Of a DNA stretch of 34,504 nt, positions 8,055 through 16,571 are shown piece after piece. Both the position numbers and the translations under genes were made by a program. Numbering within the stretch: the first letter of the stretch is position 1; every line of letters starts with the position of its first letter. The stretch spans positions 1 through 34,504 of the forward strand of contig DASXTB010000478.1 in NCBI GenBank assembly GCA_036505615.1, given 5' to 3'. The notes beneath the pieces are model-generated. The model searched no databases. It worked only from the letters and a program-made list of their open reading frames with translations, and had not been told where the DNA came from. The stretch is from DASXTB01 sp036505615 (GTDB taxonomy: Bacteria > Acidobacteriota > UBA6911 > JACQSX01).

Positions 8055-8620
8055 AACCTTCAGCGGAAAGAATCAGTCTGGGTCTGCGTGGAATCGGAAT
8101 TCGCGTCTGGCTAGCATTTGCCCTCGTCCTCACCCTTTTGGGACTTCTTTCGGGACTTCAGTTTGTACTGAGAACCACGGGTGGAACCCTGTTTCTTTTC
8201 GCCACTTTTGCGCCGCTGCTGATATTTACCGCCATTCTCATTGTTAGCAGCGCGATTTTATATGAGTTACTGCGGCAGCGCCGGCTGTTCGAGTATGAGC
8301 GTTACGGTCCGGGCGAAATAATTTTCAGGCAGGGAGATTCGGGCGACTGTGCTTATTTCATTCGAAGCGGTGAGGTAGAGGTTGTCCATGAAGGCGACGG
8401 CGCTGAGTCGGTGATCGCGAAACTCGGCAAGGGAGAGTATTTTGGAGAAATGGCTTTGCTCTCAAACGAGCCTCGAAATGCAACTGTACGCGCGGTTTCG
8501 CACACCGAACTGGCTACGTTGGGAAAACGGAACTTCCTTCCGCTGCTGAACGTGCTCCCGGCGGCACATGAGGATATTCTAAAGACCGTGCGACGACGCG
8601 CTATGGCCAAGACCAAGTAA
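8051..8620 (+). CDS. Membrane protein with C-terminal cyclic-nucleotide-binding domain
   Basis: 189 aa from the ATG at 8051, which overlaps the preceding TGA; a longer reading starting at 7916 runs inside the cytochrome gene and is rejected. Two membrane helices (about residues 18-40 and 50-76) precede a cytoplasmic CAP_ED domain (about 80-180): YGPGEIIFRQGDSGDCAYFI, then GKGEYFGEMALLSNEPRNAT with the phosphate-binding Glu and Arg. There is no helix-turn-helix, kinase or channel part, so it is a bare membrane-tethered sensor. The domain resembles the one on the NDH-2 fusion (shared GEYFGEMA-LS---RNAT-RA), suggesting a common origin. Translational coupling with the tetraheme cytochrome suggests the two proteins work as a pair, with nucleotide binding affecting electron flow; this is inference. 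Confidence 0.82.
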   Translation: MKPSAERISLGLRGIGIRVWLAFALVLTLLGLLSGLQFVLRTTGGTLFLFATFAPLLIFTAILIVSSAILYELLRQRRLFEYERYGPGEIIFRQGDSGDCAYFIRSGEVEVVHEGDGAESVIAKLGKGEYFGEMALLSNEPRNATVRAVSHTELATLGKRNFLPLLNVLPAAHEDILKTVRRRAMAKTK

Positions 8621-8777
8621 TTTTTGTGTCCGCCATTTTTTTTATAAGAGCCGCGACAAAAAAGGTCGGCGACAAAGTTACCAAATAAGCTGTGGACTAG
8701 GGACAGTTCGAGGAGTCAAGATAATCAGAAAAGAAGGGCACTTCATCTATTCAGTCGATACTCAAAAGGAGATTCGT

Positions 8778-9143
8778 ATGAAACAACTGGGAATCCTCAT
8801 GTTCGCAGCTATTGCCGTCGCAACGGCAGTCGCCGTAATGGGTTTGGCATTGTTTACGCCCACGCTCACGGTCCAGGCCGGGGGCGACGCTAAAGCCGGA
8901 AAAACCGTTTACGAAAAAAAATGCAAGATATGCCATGGCGCTACGGGCGAGGGCAATCCGGCCATGGCCAAAGTGATGAAAGTAGAGATCAAGAATCTCG
9001 GCACCAAGGAAATTCAAGACAAGAAAGATGAGGAATGGAAGAAAGCCATTACCGACGGCACGGGAAAAATGAAGCCGATAAAGGAACTGTCCCCAACAGA
9101 AATTGCCAACGTAATTGCCTACTCACGCACCTTGAAAAAGTAG
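8778..9143 (+). CDS. Small monoheme cytochrome c
   Basis: 121 aa. A signal peptide/anchor (residues about 1-34, cleaved near VQA-GG) is followed by a class I cytochrome c fold: DAKAGKTVYEKKCKICHG with haem site CKICH at 49-53, the lysine-rich middle IKNLGTKEIQDKKDEEWKKA, axial Met in GTGKMKP (M98) and the terminal helix EIANVIAYSRTLKK. A strong ribosome site (AAAGGAG, about 8764-8770) supports the start. A 157-bp gap separates it from the sensor gene and 190 bp from the decaheme gene, so it may have its own promoter. It is a plausible soluble electron shuttle between the tetraheme protein and the decaheme cytochrome. Confidence 0.9.
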   Translation: MKQLGILMFAAIAVATAVAVMGLALFTPTLTVQAGGDAKAGKTVYEKKCKICHGATGEGNPAMAKVMKVEIKNLGTKEIQDKKDEEWKKAITDGTGKMKPIKELSPTEIANVIAYSRTLKK

Positions 9144-9236
9144 CTCCAAATTCGTGTTCGTTGGTTTTGATCGTGCGCTTTTTGGGGAAGAGATTTCAAA
9201 GGCTCCGCTACAAGTGGCGCTGGCCGACCATTTTAC

Positions 9237-9264
9237 TTGAATTTCATTAAAAAACTGATATCTT
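9237..9264 (+). promoter_or_regulatory. Possible promoter of the decaheme cytochrome-barrel pair
   Basis: TTGAAT (9237-9242) and TATCTT (9259-9264) are 16 bases apart in an AT-rich stretch, about 70 bases before the decaheme start. Each hexamer departs from consensus, so this is only a candidate. Confidence 0.3.
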
Positions 9265-9333
9265 CTGCTGCAAAAAAAGAGAAGACCAAAGTTAGATTGA
9301 AGCTCGCTGTCGTGTAGGCCCTCGCTCAAGGAC

Positions 9334-10308
9334 ATGAGACTGATGGCACGCGCTTTGCTGTGGTGGAGATCGATTGTAGGGGACCGAGCCGGCTTTCTCT
9401 TCTTTTCAGCACTCGTTTTTTGCCTGGCCGTCGCCGATGCCGGGAAGTCTGTTGCGCAGCCGATCCAGGCACAGCCCCAGGGCAAACCTTCCGACTATCA
9501 GACCACCTGGGAAAAGTGCTCCCAGTGTCACGAAGAAACAGTAAAGCACTTCGCTCAGGACATTCACGGTAGAACTGCCAGATTTCTCTCGGGGACACGG
9601 GCTACTAATTGCGAGGCCTGTCACGGAGACCCCGCCAAGCACCTGGAAACGGGGGAAGCGAAGGACATAATCAATCCTCCAAAATTGACCGCGGCAGCAA
9701 TAAACGAAACTTGTCTGAGCTGTCACGCCAGGGAGCAAAGGCGAATGCTCTGGCATGGCAGCCAGCATGACAGCAGCAAAATAAGCTGCTTGACCTGCCA
9801 CAGCGCCCATCACCCGAAGACTTCTGAAAAACTGTTGGTGAAACAAACTGAAGAAGAGCTCTGCCTCTCCTGCCACACGGAAAAGAGAAAGGTTTTTTAC
9901 CAGCGCTCCACACATCTGTTTCGCAGCGAGCACTGGAACGTGAAGGTAGGTTGTACCTCCTGTCACAACCCTCACGGAGGCGAGGCCGGGCGGATGCTCG
10001 TGGCCCGCTCGGTCAATGACCTGTGTTATTCCTGTCATGCCGAAAAGAGGGGACCTTTCTTATGGGAGCATGCGCCGGTTCGCGAAAACTGTCTCAACTG
10101 TCATTCGCCCCATGGAACGAGCAACGCCAAGCTGCTGACGGCCCGGGTTCACCTGATATGCCAGCAGTGCCATATTCACATGTTGCCGCGCCATCAGACC
10201 GTCGCGGGAAAACCTCTGGACATATGGTACATAAATCGCGGCTGTGCCAATTGCCATCCGCAGATCCATGGCTCGAACCATCCATCGGGCAGAACCTTTA
10301 CGCGCTAG
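9334..10308 (+). CDS. Periplasmic decaheme cytochrome c, MtrA/DmsE type
   Basis: 324 aa with a signal peptide (to about residue 42, SVAQP) and exactly ten CXXCH sites: Cys at 62, 93, 127, 152, 177, 207, 231, 253, 276 and 304. Repeated CxxCHxxHH/CHNPHGG/CHSPHGT units and about 30 kDa mature size fit MtrA, PioA/MtoA and DmsE, which insert into an outer-membrane barrel and pass electrons across it. The gene ends 8 bp before the MtrB/PioB-like barrel gene, the normal partner order. The start is ATG 9334 or, with better SD spacing to AAGGA (9328-9332), ATG 9343. No outer-surface multihaem protein (MtrC/OmcA) and no DMSO reductase are nearby, so the final donor or acceptor is unknown. Confidence 0.93.
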   Translation: MRLMARALLWWRSIVGDRAGFLFFSALVFCLAVADAGKSVAQPIQAQPQGKPSDYQTTWEKCSQCHEETVKHFAQDIHGRTARFLSGTRATNCEACHGDPAKHLETGEAKDIINPPKLTAAAINETCLSCHAREQRRMLWHGSQHDSSKISCLTCHSAHHPKTSEKLLVKQTEEELCLSCHTEKRKVFYQRSTHLFRSEHWNVKVGCTSCHNPHGGEAGRMLVARSVNDLCYSCHAEKRGPFLWEHAPVRENCLNCHSPHGTSNAKLLTARVHLICQQCHIHMLPRHQTVAGKPLDIWYINRGCANCHPQIHGSNHPSGRTFTR

Positions 10309-10316
10309 AGGACCAG

Positions 10317-12863
10317 ATGAAATCCGACCATTCGAACAGACCCAAACCGATTCTCCGGGTCGACCTCGCTTTCTTGGCTTGCCTCGTCTCAGCACTCATT
10401 TGTATGCCTAACGTCTGGTGCCAGGACGAAACCCAAACGCCACAGAAGGACACCACGCCGACACAACAGAAGAAGGCCGAGGAGAAAAAGCCGCCGCTTC
10501 TATTGCAAAAGGTTCAGACAACCATTGAAGTCGGCGGCCAGATTCGTGAGACCGAGGGAAGTCATCCAGCTAAGTTCGAGGAAACGCGAGATGTTCCAAA
10601 AGGGTTCTATGTCCGGAAATTGAGCCTGGACTTCCAATCAGACGATTCTCCTTACTTTGTCTCATTGAGAGGATTTGAGATTCGCGAGCTTGACCAGCGT
10701 TTCAAGGTGGACGCAGGGAGGTTTGGAAAATATCGAACTCAATTTGTCTGGGACCAAGTCCCTCATTCCTTCGGCAGCGGGAGATACTTTTTTCAGAACA
10801 CAGCGCCGGGCGTCTATCAAGTCAGCCCAGCGCTGCGAGCGCGCCTGCAGGCGGCTACAACGCCGGACACGGCCCCAATAGCTCCCAACGCCGAATTGCC
10901 CACGATAGTTCGCCAGGAGCTGCAGACTGCAGCAATCGCCGATGTGCGGCTCCGCCGGGATCAAGGCTGGTTAAAACAGGACTACTGGGTCTCGGATAAC
11001 GTGGAATTACATTTTCAGTTGAGCCGGCTGCGCAATCGCGGATCGCGGCCCATGTCCGCGGGCACATTTGTGCGGCGACCTGGTCCCGCTCCCGCTCGGG
11101 ACGGTTTGTGGGAAGGGATGGGCCAGGAGCTGCCGGAGCCTATCGACCATCGGACGACCGATCTTAATCTGGGCGCGCAGTTCACGGGCAAACAATGGAA
11201 CGCCGGCGTGGATTACGATCTTTCTCTATTCCGCAACCATATCGGGACACTAGTTTGGGAAAACCCGTTTCGGATCACCGACGAGCAAGGAGTTGGAGCC
11301 ACGAATAGATTCCGCTTTGTTCGATGGCAGACCGACCTCGCTCCAAACAATAATTCTCACAGCATCAGTTTTCGCGGAAACGTGGACCTGCCGCGCAAAA
11401 CGCAGTTGCGCGGGCTGCTCTCGCTGGCGTACTGGACACAGAATGACAATTTTCTCCCCTGGACGCTAAACACAGCCATTGTGCCAAAAACTTGGAACGC
11501 GGCTACTCCCATTGACACGCCCACCGACGTAAACTCCCTTCCGGCGCGCAGCCTGAACGGGAAGATGCGAAACGTCAATCAGGACTATGCCCTGGTCAAC
11601 CGCGCGCAGAACTTCCGCTTCCAACTCCAGTACCGTTCGCAGGACCTGAACAATCAAACACGCACCATTGAGTTTCCTGGATATGCCGCATTTGGCGATT
11701 CGACATGGCGCACGGCCGCCACCGATTTCTTCGGATTGCCAATAGAGAACCCCGATCAGTCCTTTACCCGGCAGAATATTGCGGCTGGATTTCAGTGGGA
11801 TGTTCTGCCGCAGCTCACCTGGAAACTTGATTACGGGTGGGAGATTTGGAACCGTAATTTACGGGATGTGAACCGCAGCAACGAACACAGCATCCGCAGC
11901 CGGTTCGATCTAACTCCCGGCGCGGGCATCCAGCTCAAAGCGGACTACCGTTACTCGGACCGCCGCCCGCGGTCCTACAACACGCAGCCATTGTCTTTTA
12001 ATCCCGCTTTCCCCGGGTCCCCCCCGAATGGTCCCCAAACGGCTTGGGAAGTAACTGCAAACACCAATTTCATTAGAGGCGTTCCAACTGAGTTCAACCT
12101 TCTGCGCCGGTTTGATGAGGCAGGTAGACTCCGAAACGATGGAAGCCTTTCAGTGGATCTGCTGAAGGGCGACAAAACGAATTTCTCAGCTTCTTATCGA
12201 TATCTCCGGGAAGACTATGACAAGAATTTTTACGGACGCCACTATAACGTCCTCTCTTTCATCGACACCCAGTTCTCGTACACATCCGAGGGTGGGAGCT
12301 TCTATTATGTGAACTATTCACGGGAGATGAACCGCCTTGGTTATCGGGGACTTGCGCACTTACTGATAGCCCAGGCTGCCCCTCCAGGCGTTATCGTTCA
12401 AGGCACTACCGCTCAATTCCCCATCGCCAATACTTGGGATCGCAGCAGCCGAAGTAATCTGGACAGTTTTCAATTCGGCATTAATTCAGCGGCGCAGGAA
12501 GGAAAGCTACAAGTGGATCTTTCTTACGCGCTCTCCTTTGCCCGCGACCGAATAAATACCGTAAATCCGTTCCCCATTCGGCCAGATTCAGTCATCAGCG
12601 CACAGGCGTTTCCTTATCCGGACACGGTGGCCCGGCGCCAGGACGTGAATATTTTCATTACCCGCCAGCTACGCGAGGGACTTGAGGTGGGCGCGCGTTA
12701 TTGGTATGAACCATACACGCAGGATGACTTCAGCTTCAACGTTCTCCAACCCTACGTGCACGGGAATATCACAAGCGATGCTCCGAAATATCTCTTCCTG
12801 GATTCGCGTTACTCCAGCTACCACGCCAACGTGGCATCGGTGTTTTTGCGGTACTCGTTCTAG
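10317..12863 (+). CDS. MtrB/PioB-type outer-membrane beta-barrel
   Basis: 848 aa from ATG 10317 (after AGAGGA at about 10307-10312); an in-frame extension to 10023 overlaps the decaheme gene and is rejected. Signal peptide to about residue 36, then a Lys/Pro-rich linker (about 40-65) and a long run of alternating beta strands: TTIEVGGQIRETEG, FYVRKLSLDFQSD, KVDAGRFGKYRTQFVWDQVP, SFGSGRYFF, later LKADYRYSDRRPRSYNTQP, LEVGARYWYEPYTQDDF. It ends in a strand with C-terminal Phe (VASVFLRYSF), the barrel-assembly signal. This pattern and its place directly after a decaheme cytochrome match the MtrB/PioB family, which sheathes the cytochrome. It is longer than typical members (about 650-800). A 67-bp copy of its 3' part lies at 17188-17254. 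Confidence 0.85.
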   Translation: MKSDHSNRPKPILRVDLAFLACLVSALICMPNVWCQDETQTPQKDTTPTQQKKAEEKKPPLLLQKVQTTIEVGGQIRETEGSHPAKFEETRDVPKGFYVRKLSLDFQSDDSPYFVSLRGFEIRELDQRFKVDAGRFGKYRTQFVWDQVPHSFGSGRYFFQNTAPGVYQVSPALRARLQAATTPDTAPIAPNAELPTIVRQELQTAAIADVRLRRDQGWLKQDYWVSDNVELHFQLSRLRNRGSRPMSAGTFVRRPGPAPARDGLWEGMGQELPEPIDHRTTDLNLGAQFTGKQWNAGVDYDLSLFRNHIGTLVWENPFRITDEQGVGATNRFRFVRWQTDLAPNNNSHSISFRGNVDLPRKTQLRGLLSLAYWTQNDNFLPWTLNTAIVPKTWNAATPIDTPTDVNSLPARSLNGKMRNVNQDYALVNRAQNFRFQLQYRSQDLNNQTRTIEFPGYAAFGDSTWRTAATDFFGLPIENPDQSFTRQNIAAGFQWDVLPQLTWKLDYGWEIWNRNLRDVNRSNEHSIRSRFDLTPGAGIQLKADYRYSDRRPRSYNTQPLSFNPAFPGSPPNGPQTAWEVTANTNFIRGVPTEFNLLRRFDEAGRLRNDGSLSVDLLKGDKTNFSASYRYLREDYDKNFYGRHYNVLSFIDTQFSYTSEGGSFYYVNYSREMNRLGYRGLAHLLIAQAAPPGVIVQGTTAQFPIANTWDRSSRSNLDSFQFGINSAAQEGKLQVDLSYALSFARDRINTVNPFPIRPDSVISAQAFPYPDTVARRQDVNIFITRQLREGLEVGARYWYEPYTQDDFSFNVLQPYVHGNITSDAPKYLFLDSRYSSYHANVASVFLRYSF

Positions 12864-12901
12864 TTGCATGAGAAAGCGGCCAAGCATGCGCCCCGAGATC
12901 T

Positions 12902-15094
12902 CTACCGCCGGAATGTCCACCTCAGCTTGAGGGCGATCAATTCGGTATCGGGAATCACCCTCAGTTCATCTCGACTGGTAATGAGGCGCTGCCAGCCGCG
13001 GTTCCACACAATGAACAGATCGTTTCCCGGCTTGATCGTCCAGCGCAGCCGCGTGTTCATCCCGAGATTTTGCGACTCCGAGTCATACTGGATGAAACTG
13101 GTGAAAACCAGGTTCGGACTCCAGGCCAACGCCGACTGCAGTTGCCACAGCCTTTGAACAAAGCTGCCTTCTTTGAGCCGGCCGAAGTTATTTTCTGCGG
13201 TCAGGCCCAGCAACCAGTGCCCGGTCGGAGAGTTCCAGCGCAAGTAGTTTTCCCACTGAGTCAGATGACCGTTATAGAACTCACCAAACCAGGTCGTCGA
13301 GCCAACCTGCAGCGGACGATGGTCGCTCGATTGTGCTTCAATGCGCCAACGTGTGAAACGATACGCGCCCGATGGGATGACTACGCCGGCGATCTCGAAC
13401 GGCTCCGGCAGAAATTCATACTGTGGCGCCCAGTTGAACTCCAGGTGCTCTCCTGATTCGGTCCGTACATTGAACGGCGCCATAAAATAACGCCAAGACT
13501 GGGTGATGCCATTGAGATCATCAACGCGCGTGTAGAAGTTTTCAAAGAACTCCTGGCGAATCCAGCCGAGGGGGGTGTCTTTGGAGGGCCGCGGCTGGTA
13601 AGCGCACCCCAAGTTATAGCGACGGGTTCCAGGGCGCGGCAGAAATCCGAGAGCAGGCGTCAGAGCGTCGCCGAATTCGTTGATTGAGGCGCTGCAATCC
13701 AGTAAATCATTGGGAAAATCAGCAGCCAATCCCCAGCCGCTTCGCTGGCCCGATGGAAGATCTCCCGCGCTTGCGGCCGTCCATCCGCCGATCAGCAAGT
13801 TCTTATTGCCTAGAAAAGTAGAGGTTCGCCAGACAGCGTCAAGTCCGGCCAGCCTGTTTCGGGTCAGCCCCGCCGGGTCTCCGCTGGTGACAATAGTGCC
13901 GACGCGGAATTTGTTGGTCAAATCGTAAGAGACGCGGCTGGCAAATAGATTGACACCGGGAGCCGTTCCCGTTTCGCGCATCTGCACATCGAGTAGCGCC
14001 AGGTTCCATCGGCCGGCGCGCCCGTTCAGCTTGATGCCCCCATCGATCGGTACCTGCTGCTCCTCCAGCAAACCGACTCGGCGCGTGAAGAAGGGAATGA
14101 AATTGTCAGCGAGGTTTAGACCAAAAACAAACTGGTTTGCGCCTTCAAGAAAGAAACTGCGTTTCTCCGGAAAGAAAAGCGGAAATCGGGTGACGTTGAT
14201 CTGCCGCGAGTCTACTTCAGTTTCTGCAAAGTCAGTGTTGGCCGTAAACACCACTGCCAGCTGCGGCGTCATGCGCCAGGTAGCGTCCAGTCCTCCCGTC
14301 CCCTGCCAGGCGCGCTCCGACTTGCCAAACAGTTCCTTCATCCGACCGGCCGTGTAAGGGCTCACTTCGATTCCAAAACCTTGTTTTAGACTCTCAACTC
14401 CGGTCAACGATCCCGCCCGGCTCAAGTCATACAGGAAGGAATCCAGCGTTGGGGACGCCCATCTGAGAGTGATTCGGTCGCGAGCGATGAAGCGCTCCAG
14501 ATTTAGGCCCCAACTTTTTAGACCGCTTGTGAAGCTCAGCGTGCGTGACGGGATCACGATCTCGGCCGACCACCCGGTTTTGGTTCGGGCCGTCCGGGCG
14601 TCCCAAATGCCATCCCAATCGAATGAAGGATTGTCAGGGCCATTGATGAGCCCGTCGACGCGGGCTCCGGCGGCGTTGACCTGGAAGAAATATCCGGTCC
14701 GCTTGTCTCCATATGTGTCCAGCACGATGCTCACTGAATCGTCGCCGCGAATGTTGGCGTCGCGCTGCATTGTATGGATGGCAATCTTTTCGGGATTGGG
14801 ATCTGTGCAGGAAAAACCAAAATAGAGATCATCTCCCTTGATCAGGATCCGAACCTCGGTTTTGTACGGGTGGGGTTGGCCGGGGTGCGGGGACTGTTGA
14901 ACCAGCTCGACCACCGTCGCATCAAGCCACGCGGCCTCATCTAGGCGGCCATCCAACCGGATAAACCCTGAAGGATGGGCTGCCGTGATGGTGTTATCCA
15001 ATTCAGAAGCGGGCGCCGCCAGCGCGCACCCAAACAGGAGAGCCAAGCCAGCGCAAAGGGGCAGCCCAAGTCCGAGGGCGGCCGTCAGCCTCAA
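12902..15094 (-). CDS. Outer-membrane DUF5916 protein with CBM9-like N-terminal domain
   Basis: 730 aa. Signal peptide (to about residue 28), then a CBM9-like jelly roll (about 40-230): IRLDGRLDEAAWLDATVVEL, VRILIKGDDLYFGFSCTDPNP, DDSVSIVLDTYGDKRTGYFFQVNA, GWSAEIVIPSRTLSF. The rest is a DUF5916-type beta barrel with the usual NVTRFPLFFPEKRSFFLEGA motif and many aromatic-ended strands. Such proteins are common in acidobacteria and Bacteroidetes; function is not established. The ATG (15092-15094) overlaps the TGA of the DUF1259 gene by ATGA, so the two are co-translated. It converges on the mtrB-like gene with a 38-bp gap in which I see no convincing terminator. Confidence 0.85.
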   Translation of the reverse strand: MRLTAALGLGLPLCAGLALLFGCALAAPASELDNTITAAHPSGFIRLDGRLDEAAWLDATVVELVQQSPHPGQPHPYKTEVRILIKGDDLYFGFSCTDPNPEKIAIHTMQRDANIRGDDSVSIVLDTYGDKRTGYFFQVNAAGARVDGLINGPDNPSFDWDGIWDARTARTKTGWSAEIVIPSRTLSFTSGLKSWGLNLERFIARDRITLRWASPTLDSFLYDLSRAGSLTGVESLKQGFGIEVSPYTAGRMKELFGKSERAWQGTGGLDATWRMTPQLAVVFTANTDFAETEVDSRQINVTRFPLFFPEKRSFFLEGANQFVFGLNLADNFIPFFTRRVGLLEEQQVPIDGGIKLNGRAGRWNLALLDVQMRETGTAPGVNLFASRVSYDLTNKFRVGTIVTSGDPAGLTRNRLAGLDAVWRTSTFLGNKNLLIGGWTAASAGDLPSGQRSGWGLAADFPNDLLDCSASINEFGDALTPALGFLPRPGTRRYNLGCAYQPRPSKDTPLGWIRQEFFENFYTRVDDLNGITQSWRYFMAPFNVRTESGEHLEFNWAPQYEFLPEPFEIAGVVIPSGAYRFTRWRIEAQSSDHRPLQVGSTTWFGEFYNGHLTQWENYLRWNSPTGHWLLGLTAENNFGRLKEGSFVQRLWQLQSALAWSPNLVFTSFIQYDSESQNLGMNTRLRWTIKPGNDLFIVWNRGWQRLITSRDELRVIPDTELIALKLRWTFRR

Positions 15095-16020
15095 TGTTTC
15101 GCCGTAGAAGCCGTGGGTTTGCCGAGCTGATCGAGCGCGGCCCGAAAGCCTGTGGCCAGCTTATCGGCCGGCCCCTTGCCCCAGTAGTGCAAAAAAATGA
15201 TCACGGGATGGGACCCGATCATGTGGTGATGTATCGCTACCACGTCGAGGCCATGGCTACGAAGCGCCTTCAGGACAGGCGTAACCTCTTTTTCCAGCAT
15301 GGCCACGTCTCCTGCCACAACTGCGCTCTGATCACTCCCGAAGAAAGCGGCCCACGTGTTCAGTCCCATGCGCGCGTTGATCGTTGCGCCCATCTCTTTC
15401 AAGTTAAGACCGTCGCGACCAACGGTAATCTTGTAAACTGCACCGGTCTGCTCTCCCTGATGCCCCACGATGTTGGCGATTTTGCTTGTGTCGATTTTGC
15501 CGGCCTGCACGTCGCTCCTTGCGGGAGAACTTCCTGCCGAATGCTTTTGCTGCACGTGGCCGATTAAATCAAGGGCGGGCTTTGCCATGCGGGCAAGATC
15601 GGCCGCCTTGCCGTGGCCCATCACATGCATGTAGAAAATGGGCGGTTCTTCAAAGAAAAAGTGGTTGTGCAAGGCCGTGACTTCCAAGCCATTGTCCAGG
15701 AGCGCCGACATCACAGAATTGACTTCGTCCTCCGTTAACACAAGATCGCCCATCATGACATCCTTGCCGCCCGTGCCCTTCGTCAAGCCCAGCCAGCCGC
15801 CAAACCCGAACGGCGTCGGGGTGGCAACTCCGTCAACGGTTATTTTGAGGTCATTTCGCGGGATGTTGACTTTGAGAACATTTGACTTGTAATCGCCCTG
15901 CTTGCCAAGCAGTTGGAGCACTTCCTGATATTCGGCCGGCATTTGCTGAGCGCGGATGGAAATGATGGCGGTGAGCCCACAAAGGACAGAAACCGTAATG
16001 ATTGGGGTTTTAATCTTCAT
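15091..16020 (-). CDS. Exported DUF1259 (LppY/LpqO-like) protein with two repeats
   Basis: 309 aa. Signal peptide (about residues 1-25, cleaved near IRAQQ) followed by two homologous DUF1259 units. Unit 1 has DLVLTEDEVNSVMSALLDNG then EVTALHNHFFFEEPPIFYMH and VMGHGKA; unit 2 has the parallel VAMLEKEVTPVLKALRSHG, DVVAIHHHMIGSHPVIIFLH, YWGKGPA. The paired HNH/HHH plus FxxH motifs could bind metal, but no activity is known. A GAGGGAG ribosome site precedes ATG 16020. It is the first intact gene after the promoter at 16325-16353, with a dead DUF1080 gene between, and is coupled to the DUF5916 gene. Links to chromate response are inferred from that promoter. Confidence 0.87.
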   Translation of the reverse strand: MKIKTPIITVSVLCGLTAIISIRAQQMPAEYQEVLQLLGKQGDYKSNVLKVNIPRNDLKITVDGVATPTPFGFGGWLGLTKGTGGKDVMMGDLVLTEDEVNSVMSALLDNGLEVTALHNHFFFEEPPIFYMHVMGHGKAADLARMAKPALDLIGHVQQKHSAGSSPARSDVQAGKIDTSKIANIVGHQGEQTGAVYKITVGRDGLNLKEMGATINARMGLNTWAAFFGSDQSAVVAGDVAMLEKEVTPVLKALRSHGLDVVAIHHHMIGSHPVIIFLHYWGKGPADKLATGFRAALDQLGKPTASTAKH

Positions 16021-16029
16021 TTTATTTCT

Positions 16030-16240
16030 CCCTCGAAGCCGTCAAATCATCGAAAATCAAATGACACGGTCACCTTGGTCCATAAAAGCGACCTTCCCTG
16101 GTGTAAGTCTTATCATGGGCGTCTATCAGTGGTTTCCCGCCGTAATAACAGACGATGTGGTCGCCTTTGGCAACGGGGCGCGGCGTGTGTCACTGGCCTA
16201 GAAACAAGATCTGCTTCGATTTTATCTTCTTCGCTCCTGG
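16030..16240 (-). pseudogene. Decayed DUF1080-like gene, paralogue of the chr-operon first gene
   Basis: Reading the minus strand gives HTPRPVAKGDHIVCYYGGK then PLIDAHDKTY, which matches HTLRVVAKGTHFVCYFDGK then QLIDARDSTY of the intact gene at 4668-5330. The conserved Trp codon of the QWHT motif is a TGA (16190-16192), and at least one frameshift follows, after which the end (WTK... FDDLT) continues in other frames. The 5' half of the gene is missing or unrecognisable. It sits between its old promoter and the DUF1259 gene. Confidence 0.8.
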
Positions 16241-16324
16241 CCTCGGAGTTCCACCCTTTCTAAGGGTCGACGCAGCCAAACCCCAGTCTTTAAGCCACCC
16301 AAGACTTACTGAGCTCTAGAGTAA

Positions 16325-16353
16325 AGTGTATTATCCGTTGCGGAAGCATGCAA
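16325..16353 (-). promoter_or_regulatory. Second copy of the chr-type promoter
   Basis: On the minus strand TTGCAT (16348-16353) and TACACT (16325-16330) are 17 bases apart; both hexamers and the flanking TATTGCATGCT are the same as at 5403-5430, and an (A/G)CCTGAC-like block further upstream (plus-strand 5465-5471 and 16386-16392) also recurs. With the DUF1080 copy dead, it probably drives DUF1259 and DUF5916 through a leader of about 300 bases. The remainder of 16393-16571 shows nothing recognisable. Confidence 0.55.
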
Positions 16354-16571
16354 TACCTATTACAAGATATAATCAAAAAGTAGAGGCCTGACGGATTTCG
16401 TTGACACTGAAGACTTCTTGGCGGCACCGGATTCTCAGAAGCTGCCAACAACCGCCGGTTGGAGCTGCAGACGCGGTTCACATTTTAGGGTTGAGTGAGG
16501 CTCTTTTCGAATTACAGAACTCGAAGCGGTAACACAAATGGTGCGACAGTTGCCTACGGGTGGCTTCGTTT

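Noticed and set aside
10023..10316. N-terminal extension of the barrel gene
   Set aside because: It lies within the decaheme coding sequence and would bury the signal peptide; ATG 10317 has a ribosome site.
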